From JAEUHQ01 sp964538915 (lineage in GTDB: Bacteria > Planctomycetota > UBA1135 > UBA2386): a stretch of 64,000 nt of DNA. A model generated the notes under the pieces. That model did no database searches and was not told the DNA's origin. It saw only the letters and a list, made by a program, of their open reading frames with translations. The stretch covers positions 7,032-71,031 of the forward strand of contig CAZIFB010000023.1 of the NCBI GenBank assembly GCA_964538915.1, written 5' to 3'. A program made the translations under genes and the position numbers. Numbering within the stretch: position 1 is the stretch's first letter; each line of letters begins with the position of its first letter. Below are positions 7,832 to 16,209 of this stretch, piece after piece.

Positions 7832-9019
7832 ATGCTCACTCGTTCGCGCGTTGCGTCCGTCGGCACTTCGTTCCTTCTCCTCACCGCCGCCGCCGCGGCC
7901 CAGTCCGTCATCGTCGTCGACGGTCTGAATCGCCCCGGCACCCACTTCCTCGACCTGCCCGCCGCCGAGGCGGCCGCGGTCAATGGCGACACCATCCTGC
8001 TGCGTACCGACGGTGGCAGCTACCACGGAGTCACGACGAGCAAGGCGTTGACGATCACCGGCGGCGCTTCTGCCTACGCGACGATCATCGGCCCCGCGCC
8101 GTGCTTCACGATCAGCGGCCTCGCAGCCGGTGCCGATTTCGTGTTGCAGAACATCGAGGTGCTCTCGTCGGGTGCGGCCGGCCCGGCGATCAGCGTGCAG
8201 GCGTGCCTCGGGCGGGTGCACCTCGTGCACGTGGATGCATACAACTACTCCGGGCCGCCCGGCCTCGACATCTCACTGTGCAGCGCCGTCACGGTGCGCG
8301 ACGGGACGTTCCTCGGCCGGCCCGGCCTGCGCGCGCAGAACACCACCCTGGCTGCCAGCGGCGCTCGCTTCTACGGGCAGCCTGGCGCTTCGGCGACGAT
8401 CCTGCCGAGCGCCGGCGCCAGGCTCGTCGACTGCACCGCGTGGTTCTCGGACGTGCAGGCGTTCGGCGGCAACGGGTGGCACACCGACGCTCCGGGTTCC
8501 GGGCTCGAACTGACGAACACCACGCTGTCGATGACCGGTGCGTCGAACGCTTCGCGCGCGATGAGTGGCTATCTCGGCACCCAGGCGACGCCGGGATTCA
8601 CCGCAGCCGTCCCGGCCATCGTGGGACAGAACAGCCTGTTGCGCATCGACCCGGACGTCGTGCTCGGCACGATCGGAGGTGCTTCACCGATCGTCGGCGC
8701 CACGGCCACCACCGCGACCATTCCGTCGTTCTCGCTCTACGGCGTGTGGAACCTCTTCACGATGACGGACCCGGGCACGTCCACCGCGGTGATGACGGTC
8801 GTCGGTTTCCCGGCGAACCCGCTGTCCCTGCCCGGCGTCGAAGGCCGCCTGTGGCTCGACCCCGCCGGGATGTTCGCGGTGGCCGGCGTACTCGGCGGCT
8901 ACACGGGCTTCAACGAGACCATGCTCCCGCTCGGCTTCACGTTCACGATCCAGTTCGCGGCGCTGCAGGGCGCAACACTCGAACTGTCGCCGCCCGCGAT
9001 CGCACGCCGCCGGGAGTGA
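7832..9019 (+). CDS. Secreted right-handed beta-helix-like protein of unknown role (395 aa)
   Basis: Signal peptide at about residues 1-23 (hydrophobic LLLTAAAAA, cleavage after AQS). The body opens with GDTILLRTDGGSYHGVTTSKALTITGG, a pattern seen in right-handed parallel beta-helix (pectate-lyase-like) proteins where each turn carries short hydrophobic strands; similar turns recur to about residue 230. The C-terminal 130 residues look like a beta-sandwich carbohydrate- or surface-binding domain (LYGVWNLFTMTDPG, VEGRLWLDPAG). No catalytic residues recognised. ATG at 7832 has AGGAGA 5 nt upstream. Single gene between a divergent epimerase gene and a convergent thioredoxin-fold gene. Could be a surface or cell-envelope protein; function unknown. 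Confidence 0.8.
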   Translation: MLTRSRVASVGTSFLLLTAAAAAQSVIVVDGLNRPGTHFLDLPAAEAAAVNGDTILLRTDGGSYHGVTTSKALTITGGASAYATIIGPAPCFTISGLAAGADFVLQNIEVLSSGAAGPAISVQACLGRVHLVHVDAYNYSGPPGLDISLCSAVTVRDGTFLGRPGLRAQNTTLAASGARFYGQPGASATILPSAGARLVDCTAWFSDVQAFGGNGWHTDAPGSGLELTNTTLSMTGASNASRAMSGYLGTQATPGFTAAVPAIVGQNSLLRIDPDVVLGTIGGASPIVGATATTATIPSFSLYGVWNLFTMTDPGTSTAVMTVVGFPANPLSLPGVEGRLWLDPAGMFAVAGVLGGYTGFNETMLPLGFTFTIQFAALQGATLELSPPAIARRRE

Positions 9020-9041
9020 TTGCGAACGGCAGGAGCGAGGT

Positions 9042-9075
9042 TGCCGGCGCCGGGCGGCGCCGCTCCGGACCGGCA
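9042..9075. terminator. Hairpin between convergent genes, possible bidirectional terminator
   Basis: Inner perfect stem GCGCCG-GG-CGGCGC (9047-9060) inside a wider TGCCGG (9042-9047) / CCGGCA (9070-9075) repeat, in the 60-bp gap between two gene ends. No T-tract follows on either strand, so intrinsic termination is only a guess. Confidence 0.35.
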
Positions 9076-9079
9076 GGGG

Positions 9080-10153
9080 TCACCGGGGCTTCTTGAGGCG
9101 CTCCGACAGCACCTCGAGGACCGAGTTGGCGCCCATGTATTCGTTCCCGACGTAGCTGTCGGCGATCAGGGCGCCCGTTGCGTCCAGCATGACGAGGTCC
9201 GGGATGCCCCGCGAGTCGTGCGCCTGCGCGATCGGGATGGAGGAGAGTTTGTCCCACGCCACTGCGAGCCACGGGAAGTTGTGCTCCTTCGTGTACTGCT
9301 GCATCTCGCGCTCGGTGCGGTCGCGGCTGATCCAGATGATCTCGAACCGCTTGCCCGCGTCCTTCTTGTTGGCCTCGTAGAAGCGCACCAGTTCGGGTGA
9401 GAACGCCTGACACGGACCACACCACGAGGCCGAGAAGTAGAGCACGACGAACTCGGGCGGACTCTTGGGATTGACGCGAGCCTTCTTGCCGGTGCGAAGG
9501 TTGAACAGCTTGCCGTCCAACTCGTTCAACACGCGGTGCCCAGCAGGAGGCCGCTTCGTCTCCAGCACCGCCCGCACGCGTGCCACGAGGTCCGTCTCGT
9601 GCACGCCGACCCGGGGCATGTAGTCGAAATCGGGGTGGCGAGCGCACACCCACTTGCCGTCGAACGTGCCGAAGGTGAGCTCGCTGCCGGCGCGGAACTC
9701 CTTCTGGTCGGCGCCCTCGCCGGCCGTGATGGTCGATCGCAGGATCACCTTCGCCGGCCAGAGATCCGCCCGCGCGACGATCGTCTTGATGTCCAGGGCG
9801 CGCTGCACGGGGGACATGCTCGCGAATTCACTGTTTGCCACGGCCAGCACGTCGGTGTCCGCCCGGGGAATGGTCCCCGAGTTGCCGCTCGGCAGGCCGA
9901 TCACGGCCTGTTCTCCCTGCAATCCGAGCACGGGATAGGTCGCTTCCAACGACAAGGTGTCGTGCGCATAGCCGTAGGCTTTCGTCACCTTGCATTGCGC
10001 GGGCCACAGCTCGGGGCGTTCGAGGAGCTGTGCCCATGTCATGGGCTGCGGCACTTCGGCTGACGGTGGCGGATTCGCGGGTGCCGGAGCCTGAGCGACG
10101 ATCGCGGACGATGCCAACAACGCGACGAGCGGGACGGTGATGCCTTGGTTCAT
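9080..10153 (-). CDS. Secreted thioredoxin-fold (tryparedoxin/nucleoredoxin-like) protein (357 aa)
   Basis: Signal peptide at about residues 1-20 (VALLASSAIVAQA). Residues 30-200 are an uncharacterised domain. The C-terminal 150 residues are a thioredoxin-like domain with the redox motif FSASWCGPCQAF and IIWISRDRTEREMQQY, the pattern of tryparedoxin/nucleoredoxin proteins, and a cis-Pro in GIPDLVMLD. It should reduce or isomerise disulfides in the periplasm. ATG at 10153 lies 7 nt behind GGGGAAG. Monocistronic: upstream lies about 107 bp of intergenic DNA after the FG-GAP gene, downstream a convergent gene. Partner not evident. Confidence 0.88.
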   Translation of the reverse strand: MNQGITVPLVALLASSAIVAQAPAPANPPPSAEVPQPMTWAQLLERPELWPAQCKVTKAYGYAHDTLSLEATYPVLGLQGEQAVIGLPSGNSGTIPRADTDVLAVANSEFASMSPVQRALDIKTIVARADLWPAKVILRSTITAGEGADQKEFRAGSELTFGTFDGKWVCARHPDFDYMPRVGVHETDLVARVRAVLETKRPPAGHRVLNELDGKLFNLRTGKKARVNPKSPPEFVVLYFSASWCGPCQAFSPELVRFYEANKKDAGKRFEIIWISRDRTEREMQQYTKEHNFPWLAVAWDKLSSIPIAQAHDSRGIPDLVMLDATGALIADSYVGNEYMGANSVLEVLSERLKKPR

Positions 10154-10260
10154 GGGTGCTTCCCCGCGCCGAGCATAACAACTCACTTGGGCGCGCCAAC
10201 GCGTTGCGTGACTCGAGAAAAGCCGCCTGACTTCCCGAAAGGAGCGCCGGACAAGCCCGA

Positions 10261-11694
10261 TCAGTTGTTCGTGTAGACGTCGATGGCGTTCGACATCGCG
10301 AAACCGAGCGCATTCGCCGCGGGGTCGTACGCGGCAGCCTGCACGCTGCAAGCCGTGCCGACCAGCGCCGGCGACACCGGCATAGTGAACGACTGCGTCG
10401 CAACGCCGTTCGCGTCCGCGAGGAGCAGTAGAAGCGAGTCGGGACTGGCAAGAAGACGGTTGCCCGGCGCTCCGAGCGGACCCAGGTCGACGTCCACGTT
10501 GGCGCCGATCAAGAACAGAGAGAGGCCGTTCGCCAGCTGGCCACGCACGTCGAAGAAGACGCTCTTCCCGGTCGCACAGCTGCCACGCGTGGTCACGCGC
10601 GGCTTGTTGCCGATGCTCGTGGTACCCGAGCCGCCACGGCGCACCAGGCGGCTCGCAACCGGCAGCGTCGGGTCGTTCCAGTGGCAACGCACCTGCTGTC
10701 CCGAGAGTCCCGTGATCCCGTCCTGCCGCCCGTCGCCATCGACGTCACCGAACGGACGCGGCGCGATCGACGTCGAGCCGAGGAAGGTCAACGTGGCGCC
10801 GCTCACGATGTCGCGGACGGGCGAGGTCAGCACGGAGAAGTCGTCGTGACCGTCCCCGTCGAAGTCTCCCATCGGAATCACGTCGACCAGGCTGGACGAC
10901 GAGTCCTGCGGGATCGATCCGAGGACCGGACCGGTACCACCATCCCGCACTTCGGAAACGCCCAGCACGACGTTGCGGACGATGAAGTCTGCGCTGCCGT
11001 TGTTGTTGACGTCGCCGATCAGCCGCGGCCGGAAACCGTTCTCCGAGCCCATCGTGGACGTCGTGAACGTGGGCCCGAGCACGTTGCGGAGTATGCCGCT
11101 GAAGACGTCCACGGTGGAATAGTCCGCGTATCCGTCGCCGTTCAGATCGCCGACGAAGCCTCGCATGTTGAAGCCGAACAAGATCGGGATCGAGTGGAGG
11201 ATGCCCCCGGTCCGGCCGGAGCGGACTTCAAAGCGATCCCCGGCGCGAATCAGCGTGTCGTCATGGCCGTCCGCGTCGAGGTCTCCACCGCCGTACGACT
11301 CGACGAACCCGCCGAAGGTGCTGGAGTACGCCGACCACGTGTGCAGCGTCGAACCGTCGGCGCCGGACACGACCGTCGCGACGATGCCCGGCTGCCGCCA
11401 CACCAGATCGTCGCGACCGTCCGCGTTCACGTCCCCCGCAGGAAAGTAGCCGTTCACCGAGTCCGTCCACGGCCGCGTGAGATGCGCGATCGTCGTGCCA
11501 GCGAGGTCGCGGCAGACGACAACATCCGCCCCGACGACTCCCGAGTAGTCCGCGTTCCCGTCGCCATCCACGTCCCCGACGCACACCGGAGCGGGAACGG
11601 GGTACGGCGCGCCGATCATCACGGACTGTGCGACGGTGGACACCGCGAAGAAGGACGAAGCGGTCACCAACGCGAGTGGAGAGAGAGTCGGCAC
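10261..11694 (-). CDS. Secreted FG-GAP/VCBS repeat protein (477 aa)
   Basis: Signal peptide at about residues 1-22. Seven FG-GAP-type repeats are visible through their calcium-binding-like loops: GDVDGDGNADYSG, GDVNADGRDDLVW, GDLDADGHDD, GDLNGDGYADYS, GDVNNNGSADFIV, GDFDGDGHDDFS and GDVDGDGRQDGITG, consistent with a seven-bladed beta-propeller. The C-terminal 130 residues (from VRRGGSGTT) are a separate beta-rich domain with two Cys, of a kind seen at the ends of secreted planctomycete proteins. Probably a surface-exposed binding protein; no enzyme motif. The start is GTG at 11694, supported by AAAGGA 7 nt upstream. Confidence 0.87.
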   Translation of the reverse strand: MPTLSPLALVTASSFFAVSTVAQSVMIGAPYPVPAPVCVGDVDGDGNADYSGVVGADVVVCRDLAGTTIAHLTRPWTDSVNGYFPAGDVNADGRDDLVWRQPGIVATVVSGADGSTLHTWSAYSSTFGGFVESYGGGDLDADGHDDTLIRAGDRFEVRSGRTGGILHSIPILFGFNMRGFVGDLNGDGYADYSTVDVFSGILRNVLGPTFTTSTMGSENGFRPRLIGDVNNNGSADFIVRNVVLGVSEVRDGGTGPVLGSIPQDSSSSLVDVIPMGDFDGDGHDDFSVLTSPVRDIVSGATLTFLGSTSIAPRPFGDVDGDGRQDGITGLSGQQVRCHWNDPTLPVASRLVRRGGSGTTSIGNKPRVTTRGSCATGKSVFFDVRGQLANGLSLFLIGANVDVDLGPLGAPGNRLLASPDSLLLLLADANGVATQSFTMPVSPALVGTACSVQAAAYDPAANALGFAMSNAIDVYTNN

Positions 11695-11930
11695 GAGAGT
11701 TCCTTTGGCAAGGTCGAGAGACGCCGCATGCTACCGCGCCGCGACGAGCGTCGGGGCTTCGAGGTCGCGCCGCGGGGCTTCCGTGGTGCCGCGCTTCACG
11801 CGCTTGCGCCGGCAGCAAAGAGCGCCGCCCAGGAAGGACGGCCATGACCGTTCGAGCCCTTCCCGAGTAACTGGGCAACGGCTATAGCGCCGGCCTGCGA
11901 TCGCCCTGCAATTCGCGAGAACACTCGTCC
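11695..11930. other. Intergenic stretch without recognised gene
   Basis: Between the FG-GAP gene start and the tandem repeat I see no convincing small gene, RNA or mobile element. It should hold the promoter of the FG-GAP gene; no clear -35/-10 pair was recognised. Confidence 0.4.
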
Positions 11931-12144
11931 GCCCGGCGTGGAGTTGCCGCTTGCGAGGGTGCGGCGAAGCCGCGCGCGAGCAATGACCGACTCCCCGGGC
12001 TACCTGGCCGGCGCGCTCCGTGCGATACGCCTGGTACGCCCGGCATGGAGTTGCCGCTTGCGAGGGTGCGGCGAAGCCGCGCGCGAGCAACGCCCGACTC
12101 CCCGGGCTACCTGGCCGGCGCGCTCCGCGCGCCGCGCCTGGTAC
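11931..12144. repeat. 107-bp tandem repeat (two copies) extending from the 3' end of tRNA-Arg
   Basis: Copies at 11931-12037 and 12038-12144 have exactly 107-bp period and differ at only about ten positions, mostly near their ends. The junctions carry TGGTACGCCCGGCA, which is the acceptor end plus encoded CCA of the adjacent tRNA gene, so the array looks like a duplication of the tRNA 3' end with its downstream sequence. Each unit also holds an imperfect 15-bp hairpin around GCGGC-GAA-GCCGC (11955-11987 and 12062-12094), read from the tRNA as downstream hairpins. It could be a duplicated processing or termination element. No integrase or att-flanked island is present. Confidence 0.85.
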
Positions 12145-12215
12145 GCCCGGCAGGAGTCGAACCTGCAACCCTCAGATCCGAAGTCTGATGCTCTATCCAA
12201 TTGAGCTACGGGCGC
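12139..12215 (-). tRNA. tRNA-Arg (anticodon UCG), CCA encoded
   Basis: Full cloverleaf can be drawn: acceptor GCGCCCG paired with CGGGCG plus a G1-U72 wobble, D-arm GCTC...GAGC, anticodon stem TCAGA/TCTGA with loop CTTCGGA (anticodon TCG, reads CGA/CGG), T-arm GCAGG TTCGACT CCTGC, discriminator A and encoded CCA. 77 nt. It lies 46 bp downstream of the DUF1552 gene on the same strand, and its last 14 nt are repeated in the downstream 107-bp array. Confidence 0.95.
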
Positions 12216-12261
12216 GCGGCGAACGACGATAGCCACTGCACGCCGCGGCGCCAGCGCGCGA

Positions 12262-13602
12262 TCAGCGCAGGTCCAGGGCGCCATTGCTGTCCGCGAAGGA
12301 CTTGTCCTGACCGCCCATCGCGCGCGCCATCGAGACGTAGAGGTTCGCCATCGGCGTGCCCTTCGGCACGGTGACGTGACCGCGCCCCTTCGCCGCTCCA
12401 CCGCCCTCGCCGAGCAGCAGCACCGGCAGGTCGTCGTGGTTGTGGCGATCGCCGTCGCCGATGCCCGAGCCGAACACGACGAGCGTCTGCGACAGGAGAT
12501 CGCCGTTCGGCGTCTTCGCCGCTTCGAGGCGCGCGGCGAACGTCGCGAGCTGCTCGACCTGGAAGCGGTTGATCTTCGCGAGCGCAGCGAGCTTCTCCGG
12601 CTTCTTGCCGTGGTGGCTCACGTCGTGGTGGCCGTCGGGTACGCCGAGGAAATCGTAGCTGCGGTTGCTGCCGGCGTTGCCGAGCATCAGCGTGACGACG
12701 CGCGTTCGTTCGGTCGCGAGCGCCATCGCGATGAGTTCGTACATGACCTCGAGCTTGCCGCGGTATCCCTTGTCCGACGCCGACAACCCCGCGGGAACGG
12801 ATGCGCGCTCCTTGCCACCGTCGTCGGTGCGCTCGAGCCGTTGCTCGAGCTCACGCACGGCCTGGAGATACTGCTCGAGCTTCTGCCGGTCGGTCGGCGC
12901 GAGGCGCGCCCCGAGCGACTTCGCCTCGGCGAGCACGCTGTCCAGCACGGAGCGGTCCACGTCGCGGCGTTGCTTCTCCGTCGCCGCGTCGATCGCCTTC
13001 TTTGGATCGCCGAACAACCGCGCGAACACCGCCTTCGGATCGGTCTCCTTGGCAACCGGCGTCTCCGGCGTACGCCACGCGATGTTGTTGCCGTAGGCGC
13101 AGGAGTAACCCGAGTCGCACACACCCGCGCGCGCTCCGCGCTCCAGGCCCAGTTCGAGCGAAGGGAACGGCATGTTGCCGCCGACGCGCGCCGCGATCAC
13201 CTGGTCGATCGACACGCCGACGCGGATGTCGGCACCACCGGTCTTGAACGGGTGCGCACACGTGAGGAACGAAGCCGCTGCGCGAGCGTGGTCGCCGGGC
13301 CCGTCGCCGTGCGCGAAGCCGGCATCGATCGCCAGCCCGGACCACACCGTGACGCGGTCGCGCAACGGAGCGAGCGGCGCCAGCGTCGCACCGAACTTCG
13401 CCGCGCGCCCTGTCCCGTCGGGCCGCCACTCGGCCATGTTCATGCCGTTCGGCGAGAACACGAAGACGCAGCGCGGCATCGCGGGCGGCGGCTGCCGCGT
13501 GAGCGCCGGCGTCATGGCATCGAGCCAGGGCAGCGCGATGCAGGCCCCGCTGCCGCGCAGGAACGCGCGGCGGTCGAGGGCGAGGCGGCGGATCGGCGGC
13601 AT
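12262..13602 (-). CDS. Tat-exported DUF1552 family protein (446 aa)
   Basis: Planctomycete-typical exported protein. Twin-arginine signal DRRAFLRGSG at residues 10-19, then the family signature CVFVFSPNGMNMAEWRP and a late VVFGSGIGDGDRHNHDDLPVLLLG segment that recalls alkaline-phosphatase-like DUF1501/sulfatase folds. Role unknown; in many planctomycetes DUF1552 genes sit beside a DUF1592/DUF1588 cytochrome-like gene, which is absent here. ATG at 13602 sets the Tat motif near the N-terminus; there is no clear Shine-Dalgarno. The gene upstream on the same strand, 77 bp away, is a small lipoprotein. Confidence 0.9.
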   Translation of the reverse strand: MPPIRRLALDRRAFLRGSGACIALPWLDAMTPALTRQPPPAMPRCVFVFSPNGMNMAEWRPDGTGRAAKFGATLAPLAPLRDRVTVWSGLAIDAGFAHGDGPGDHARAAASFLTCAHPFKTGGADIRVGVSIDQVIAARVGGNMPFPSLELGLERGARAGVCDSGYSCAYGNNIAWRTPETPVAKETDPKAVFARLFGDPKKAIDAATEKQRRDVDRSVLDSVLAEAKSLGARLAPTDRQKLEQYLQAVRELEQRLERTDDGGKERASVPAGLSASDKGYRGKLEVMYELIAMALATERTRVVTLMLGNAGSNRSYDFLGVPDGHHDVSHHGKKPEKLAALAKINRFQVEQLATFAARLEAAKTPNGDLLSQTLVVFGSGIGDGDRHNHDDLPVLLLGEGGGAAKGRGHVTVPKGTPMANLYVSMARAMGGQDKSFADSNGALDLR

Positions 13603-13679
13603 GGTCCGGCGATCATGCCCGATCGGCCGCGGCGAGCGAATCCCCACGGCCCGCGACGCTCGGCCCGACCCTCGGCCTC

Positions 13680-14102
13680 TCAGACGTTGAACTGGAACTC
13701 GACCTTGTTCGGCAGCTGCACGTCGAGTTCGTAGAGCGACTTGATCTCGATCGTGTAGGAGCCGGGCGGGAGCGGCGCCTCGAGCGGGAAGGTCCAGCGG
13801 AACTCGCGGTAGGTCTTCGGCTGGATGTCGAGGCGCACCGACTGGCCCTTCGGATTGGCGGGCGACAGCTCCTTGTCGCACTTCATCCGGACGTCGCAGA
13901 GATCGAACGACACCTTGAGGTCGTGGTCGTTGAAGATCTTGACGCCGATCTCGATGCCGCGCTTGCCGTTCTTCACGCGCACGACGTCGACGAGAAGACC
14001 CGCCACGCTCACCTGGGGCGGCTGCGGGACGCGGCAGCCCGTGGCGATGGCGCATACGCACAGGAGCGGAATCGCGAAGCGAGCGGAAGAGGGGTTGCGC
14101 AT
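13680..14102 (-). CDS. Small predicted lipoprotein (140 aa)
   Basis: Signal peptide with lipobox IATGC (Cys at about residue 21). The mature part is a beta-rich domain with VRVKNGKRGIEIGVKIFNDHDLKVSFDL and a late PPGSYTIEIKSLYELDV, the style of an immunoglobulin-like or transthyretin-like fold. No family recognised. ATG at 14102 is preceded by a G-run (GGGGGG) directly upstream. It diverges from pigment locus 1 with about 130 bp between. Probably membrane-anchored; role unknown. Confidence 0.75.
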   Translation of the reverse strand: MRNPSSARFAIPLLCVCAIATGCRVPQPPQVSVAGLLVDVVRVKNGKRGIEIGVKIFNDHDLKVSFDLCDVRMKCDKELSPANPKGQSVRLDIQPKTYREFRWTFPLEAPLPPGSYTIEIKSLYELDVQLPNKVEFQFNV

Positions 14103-14197
14103 CCCCCCAGTTTGGCAAGGCCGGGACCCTTCGTTCAAGTGCAGCGCATGCGGATCGCGCAGAACGTGTGCGAACGCCGCGGCGCCGGGCTCCCGCG

Positions 14198-14226
14198 TTG
14201 ACCCTCTCCCGCGCCGTCGACATGAT
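14198..14226 (+). promoter_or_regulatory. Candidate promoter of pigment locus 1
   Basis: TTGACC (14198-14203, five of six consensus positions), 17-bp spacer, CATGAT (14221-14226). The start of transcription would be near 14233, giving an almost leaderless mRNA if translation begins at ATG 14237. Confidence 0.4.
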
Positions 14227-14236
14227 GCGCGGCCCG

Positions 14237-14992
14237 ATGGTCGGCCAGACACCCTCGACTGCTGCGGGCCCGCGTGCGCGGCGGGCACTGGTCACTGGCG
14301 GCAGCCGCGGGATCGGCGCGGCGATCTGCCGCCGGCTCGCGGCCGACGGCTATGCGGTGATCGTGAACTACCGCTCCGACGGCGCGGCAGCCGCGAAGGT
14401 CGTCGGCGACATCGAAGCCGCCGGCGGCGAAGCCGTGGCGGCGCAGTTCGACGTCGCGGACGGCCCCGCCACCGCGCGCGCGATCGCGACACTGCTCGAA
14501 GAGCCGCGCCCGATCGCCGTGCTGGTGAACAACGCCGGCGTCGCGCGCGACGCGGCGTTCCCGGCGATGACCGAGGAGCAGTGGCACGACGTGATGCGCA
14601 CGACGCTCGACGGCTTCTTCCACGTCACGCACCCTCTGGTGATGCCGATGGTGCAACGCAAGTGGGGCCGCATCGTCAACCTCTCGTCGATCTCGGCGCT
14701 GCGCGGCAACCGCGGCCAGGCCAACTACGCCGCCGCGAAGGCGGGCATCCTCGGTGCGACGAAGACGCTCGCGATCGAACTCGCGAAGCGCAAGATCACC
14801 GTGAATGCAGTCGCGCCCGGACTCGTGGAGACCGAGATGATCGCGGGCGTGCCCGAGTTCGTGTTCGACATGATCCCGATGCGCCGCGCCGGGACTCCCG
14901 ACGAGGTCGCGTCGCTCGTCGGCTTCCTCGCGTCCGAGGACGCCGGCTACGTGACCGGGCAGGTGATCGGCGTCGACGGAGGCTTCCAATGA
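14237..14992 (+). CDS. 3-oxoacyl-ACP reductase, FabG/ApeQ-like (251 aa)
   Basis: Classical short-chain reductase that reduces the beta-keto group of the growing ACP-bound polyene. Motifs: ALVTGGSRGIG (cofactor), NNAG, active-site Ser in LSSISA, Tyr and Lys in YAAAKAG, and the FabG-typical C-terminal VTGQVIGVDGGFQ. First gene of locus 1; its stop overlaps the next start (ATGA). I chose the ATG at 14237 because a candidate promoter would start transcription just before it and the fold begins 17 residues later; ATGs at 14222 and 14225 are alternatives. In aryl polyene clusters the matching enzyme is ApeQ. Confidence 0.92.
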   Translation: MVGQTPSTAAGPRARRALVTGGSRGIGAAICRRLAADGYAVIVNYRSDGAAAAKVVGDIEAAGGEAVAAQFDVADGPATARAIATLLEEPRPIAVLVNNAGVARDAAFPAMTEEQWHDVMRTTLDGFFHVTHPLVMPMVQRKWGRIVNLSSISALRGNRGQANYAAAKAGILGATKTLAIELAKRKITVNAVAPGLVETEMIAGVPEFVFDMIPMRRAGTPDEVASLVGFLASEDAGYVTGQVIGVDGGFQ

Positions 14993-16209
14993 ACGACGGC
15001 CACGACGTGCTGGTGATCGGCGCGGGACCCGCGGGCGCAACCGCGGCCGGCCTCCTGGCCCAGACCGGTCACCACGTGCTCGTTCTCGAGAAGGACGAGT
15101 TCCCGCGCTTCCACATCGGCGAGTCGCTGCTGCCCGCGGGCCTTCCCGTGCTCGAACGGCTCGGCATCGATCCCTCGAAGGACACGTTCGTCTACAAGGC
15201 CGGCGCCGAGTTCGTCTGCGAAGAGAGCGGGCGGCGCGGCGTCTTCGTCTTCCGCGAGTCGCTGCCCGGATGCGCGCGCCACGCGTGGCACGTCGATCGC
15301 GCCCGCTTCGACAAGGCGCTGCGCGACCGCGCCGTCGCGCTCGGCGCGGAGATCCGCCACGGCGCGACCGTGGTCGACGCGGGCGTGAACGGCGACTCCG
15401 TGTTCGTAAAGACGCGCGAGGCCACGTTCCGTGGGCGCTACCTGATCGATGCGTCGGGCCAGTCGCGGCTGCTCGGGCGACGAGCGGGCACGCTGAAACC
15501 GTACGACCGCTTCGGCCACTGCTCGGTGTTCACGCACTACGAAGGACTCGGCGATGCGGCGGTCGAAGAGATCGGGCCGACGACGAACAACATCCGCATC
15601 ATGCTGCGACCCGAGGGCTGGGGCTGGATCATCCCGTTGCCCGATCGCGCCCTCAGCGTCGGCATCGTCGGGCGAGCGAAGATGACGCCCGACGACCTCG
15701 ATCGTGGCCTGATCGAGAGCCCGATGGTGAAGCGGCTCACCGCCGGTGCACGCCGGCTCGGCACACACGTGGTCGGCAACTTCAGCTATCGCAACACGGT
15801 GCCGTCGGGCTCACGGTTCACGTCGATCGGGGACGCCGCGTGCTTCCTCGACCCGGTCTTCTCGTCGGGCGTGACGCTCGCGCTGCGCGGTGCCGAAGCG
15901 GTCGCCGACAAGCTCTCGGACGCGCTGAAGAACGGCACCGAGGCCGACCCCGCGTTGCTGCACGCCCACGACAGCGGGATGGATCGCGCATACCGCACGT
16001 TCGCCGCGCTGATCGAGCGCTTCTATCACACGAACTTCGCCGAGACGATGTTCCTCGGCCCCGTCGACGACCAGCCGCTGCGGCGCGGCGTGATGAGCGT
16101 GCTCGCGGGCGACGTCTGGCGCGAGGGCAATCCGTTCCAGGACATGCTGCTCGCAGCGAAGCGCAAGGAGAAGGCGGCGGACGCGAGGCGGAGCGGCCAT
16201 GCGAACTGA
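14989..16209 (+). CDS. FAD-dependent halogenase-like monooxygenase (406 aa)
   Basis: Flavoprotein of the halogenase/geranylgeranyl-reductase group. The FAD site is VLVIGAGPAGATAAG at residues 8-22, then FPRFHIGESLLP, and the tryptophan motif GWGWIIPLPD that fits the WxWxIP hallmark of flavin-dependent halogenases, and DPVFSSGVTLAL near the second FAD loop. In xanthomonadin- and flexirubin-type clusters related enzymes halogenate or oxidise the aryl head group. Halogenation is therefore a reasonable but unproven guess; a reductase or hydroxylase role is the alternative. Overlaps fabG by 4 bp and the ketosynthase by 11 bp, so it belongs to the operon. Confidence 0.82.
   Translation: MNDGHDVLVIGAGPAGATAAGLLAQTGHHVLVLEKDEFPRFHIGESLLPAGLPVLERLGIDPSKDTFVYKAGAEFVCEESGRRGVFVFRESLPGCARHAWHVDRARFDKALRDRAVALGAEIRHGATVVDAGVNGDSVFVKTREATFRGRYLIDASGQSRLLGRRAGTLKPYDRFGHCSVFTHYEGLGDAAVEEIGPTTNNIRIMLRPEGWGWIIPLPDRALSVGIVGRAKMTPDDLDRGLIESPMVKRLTAGARRLGTHVVGNFSYRNTVPSGSRFTSIGDAACFLDPVFSSGVTLALRGAEAVADKLSDALKNGTEADPALLHAHDSGMDRAYRTFAALIERFYHTNFAETMFLGPVDDQPLRRGVMSVLAGDVWREGNPFQDMLLAAKRKEKAADARRSGHAN

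Noticed and set aside
11931..12215. Integrated element or prophage at tRNA-Arg
   Set aside because: The tRNA-end repeats look like att sites, but there is no integrase, phage or conjugation gene within 20 kb and the repeats are adjacent rather than flanking cargo.
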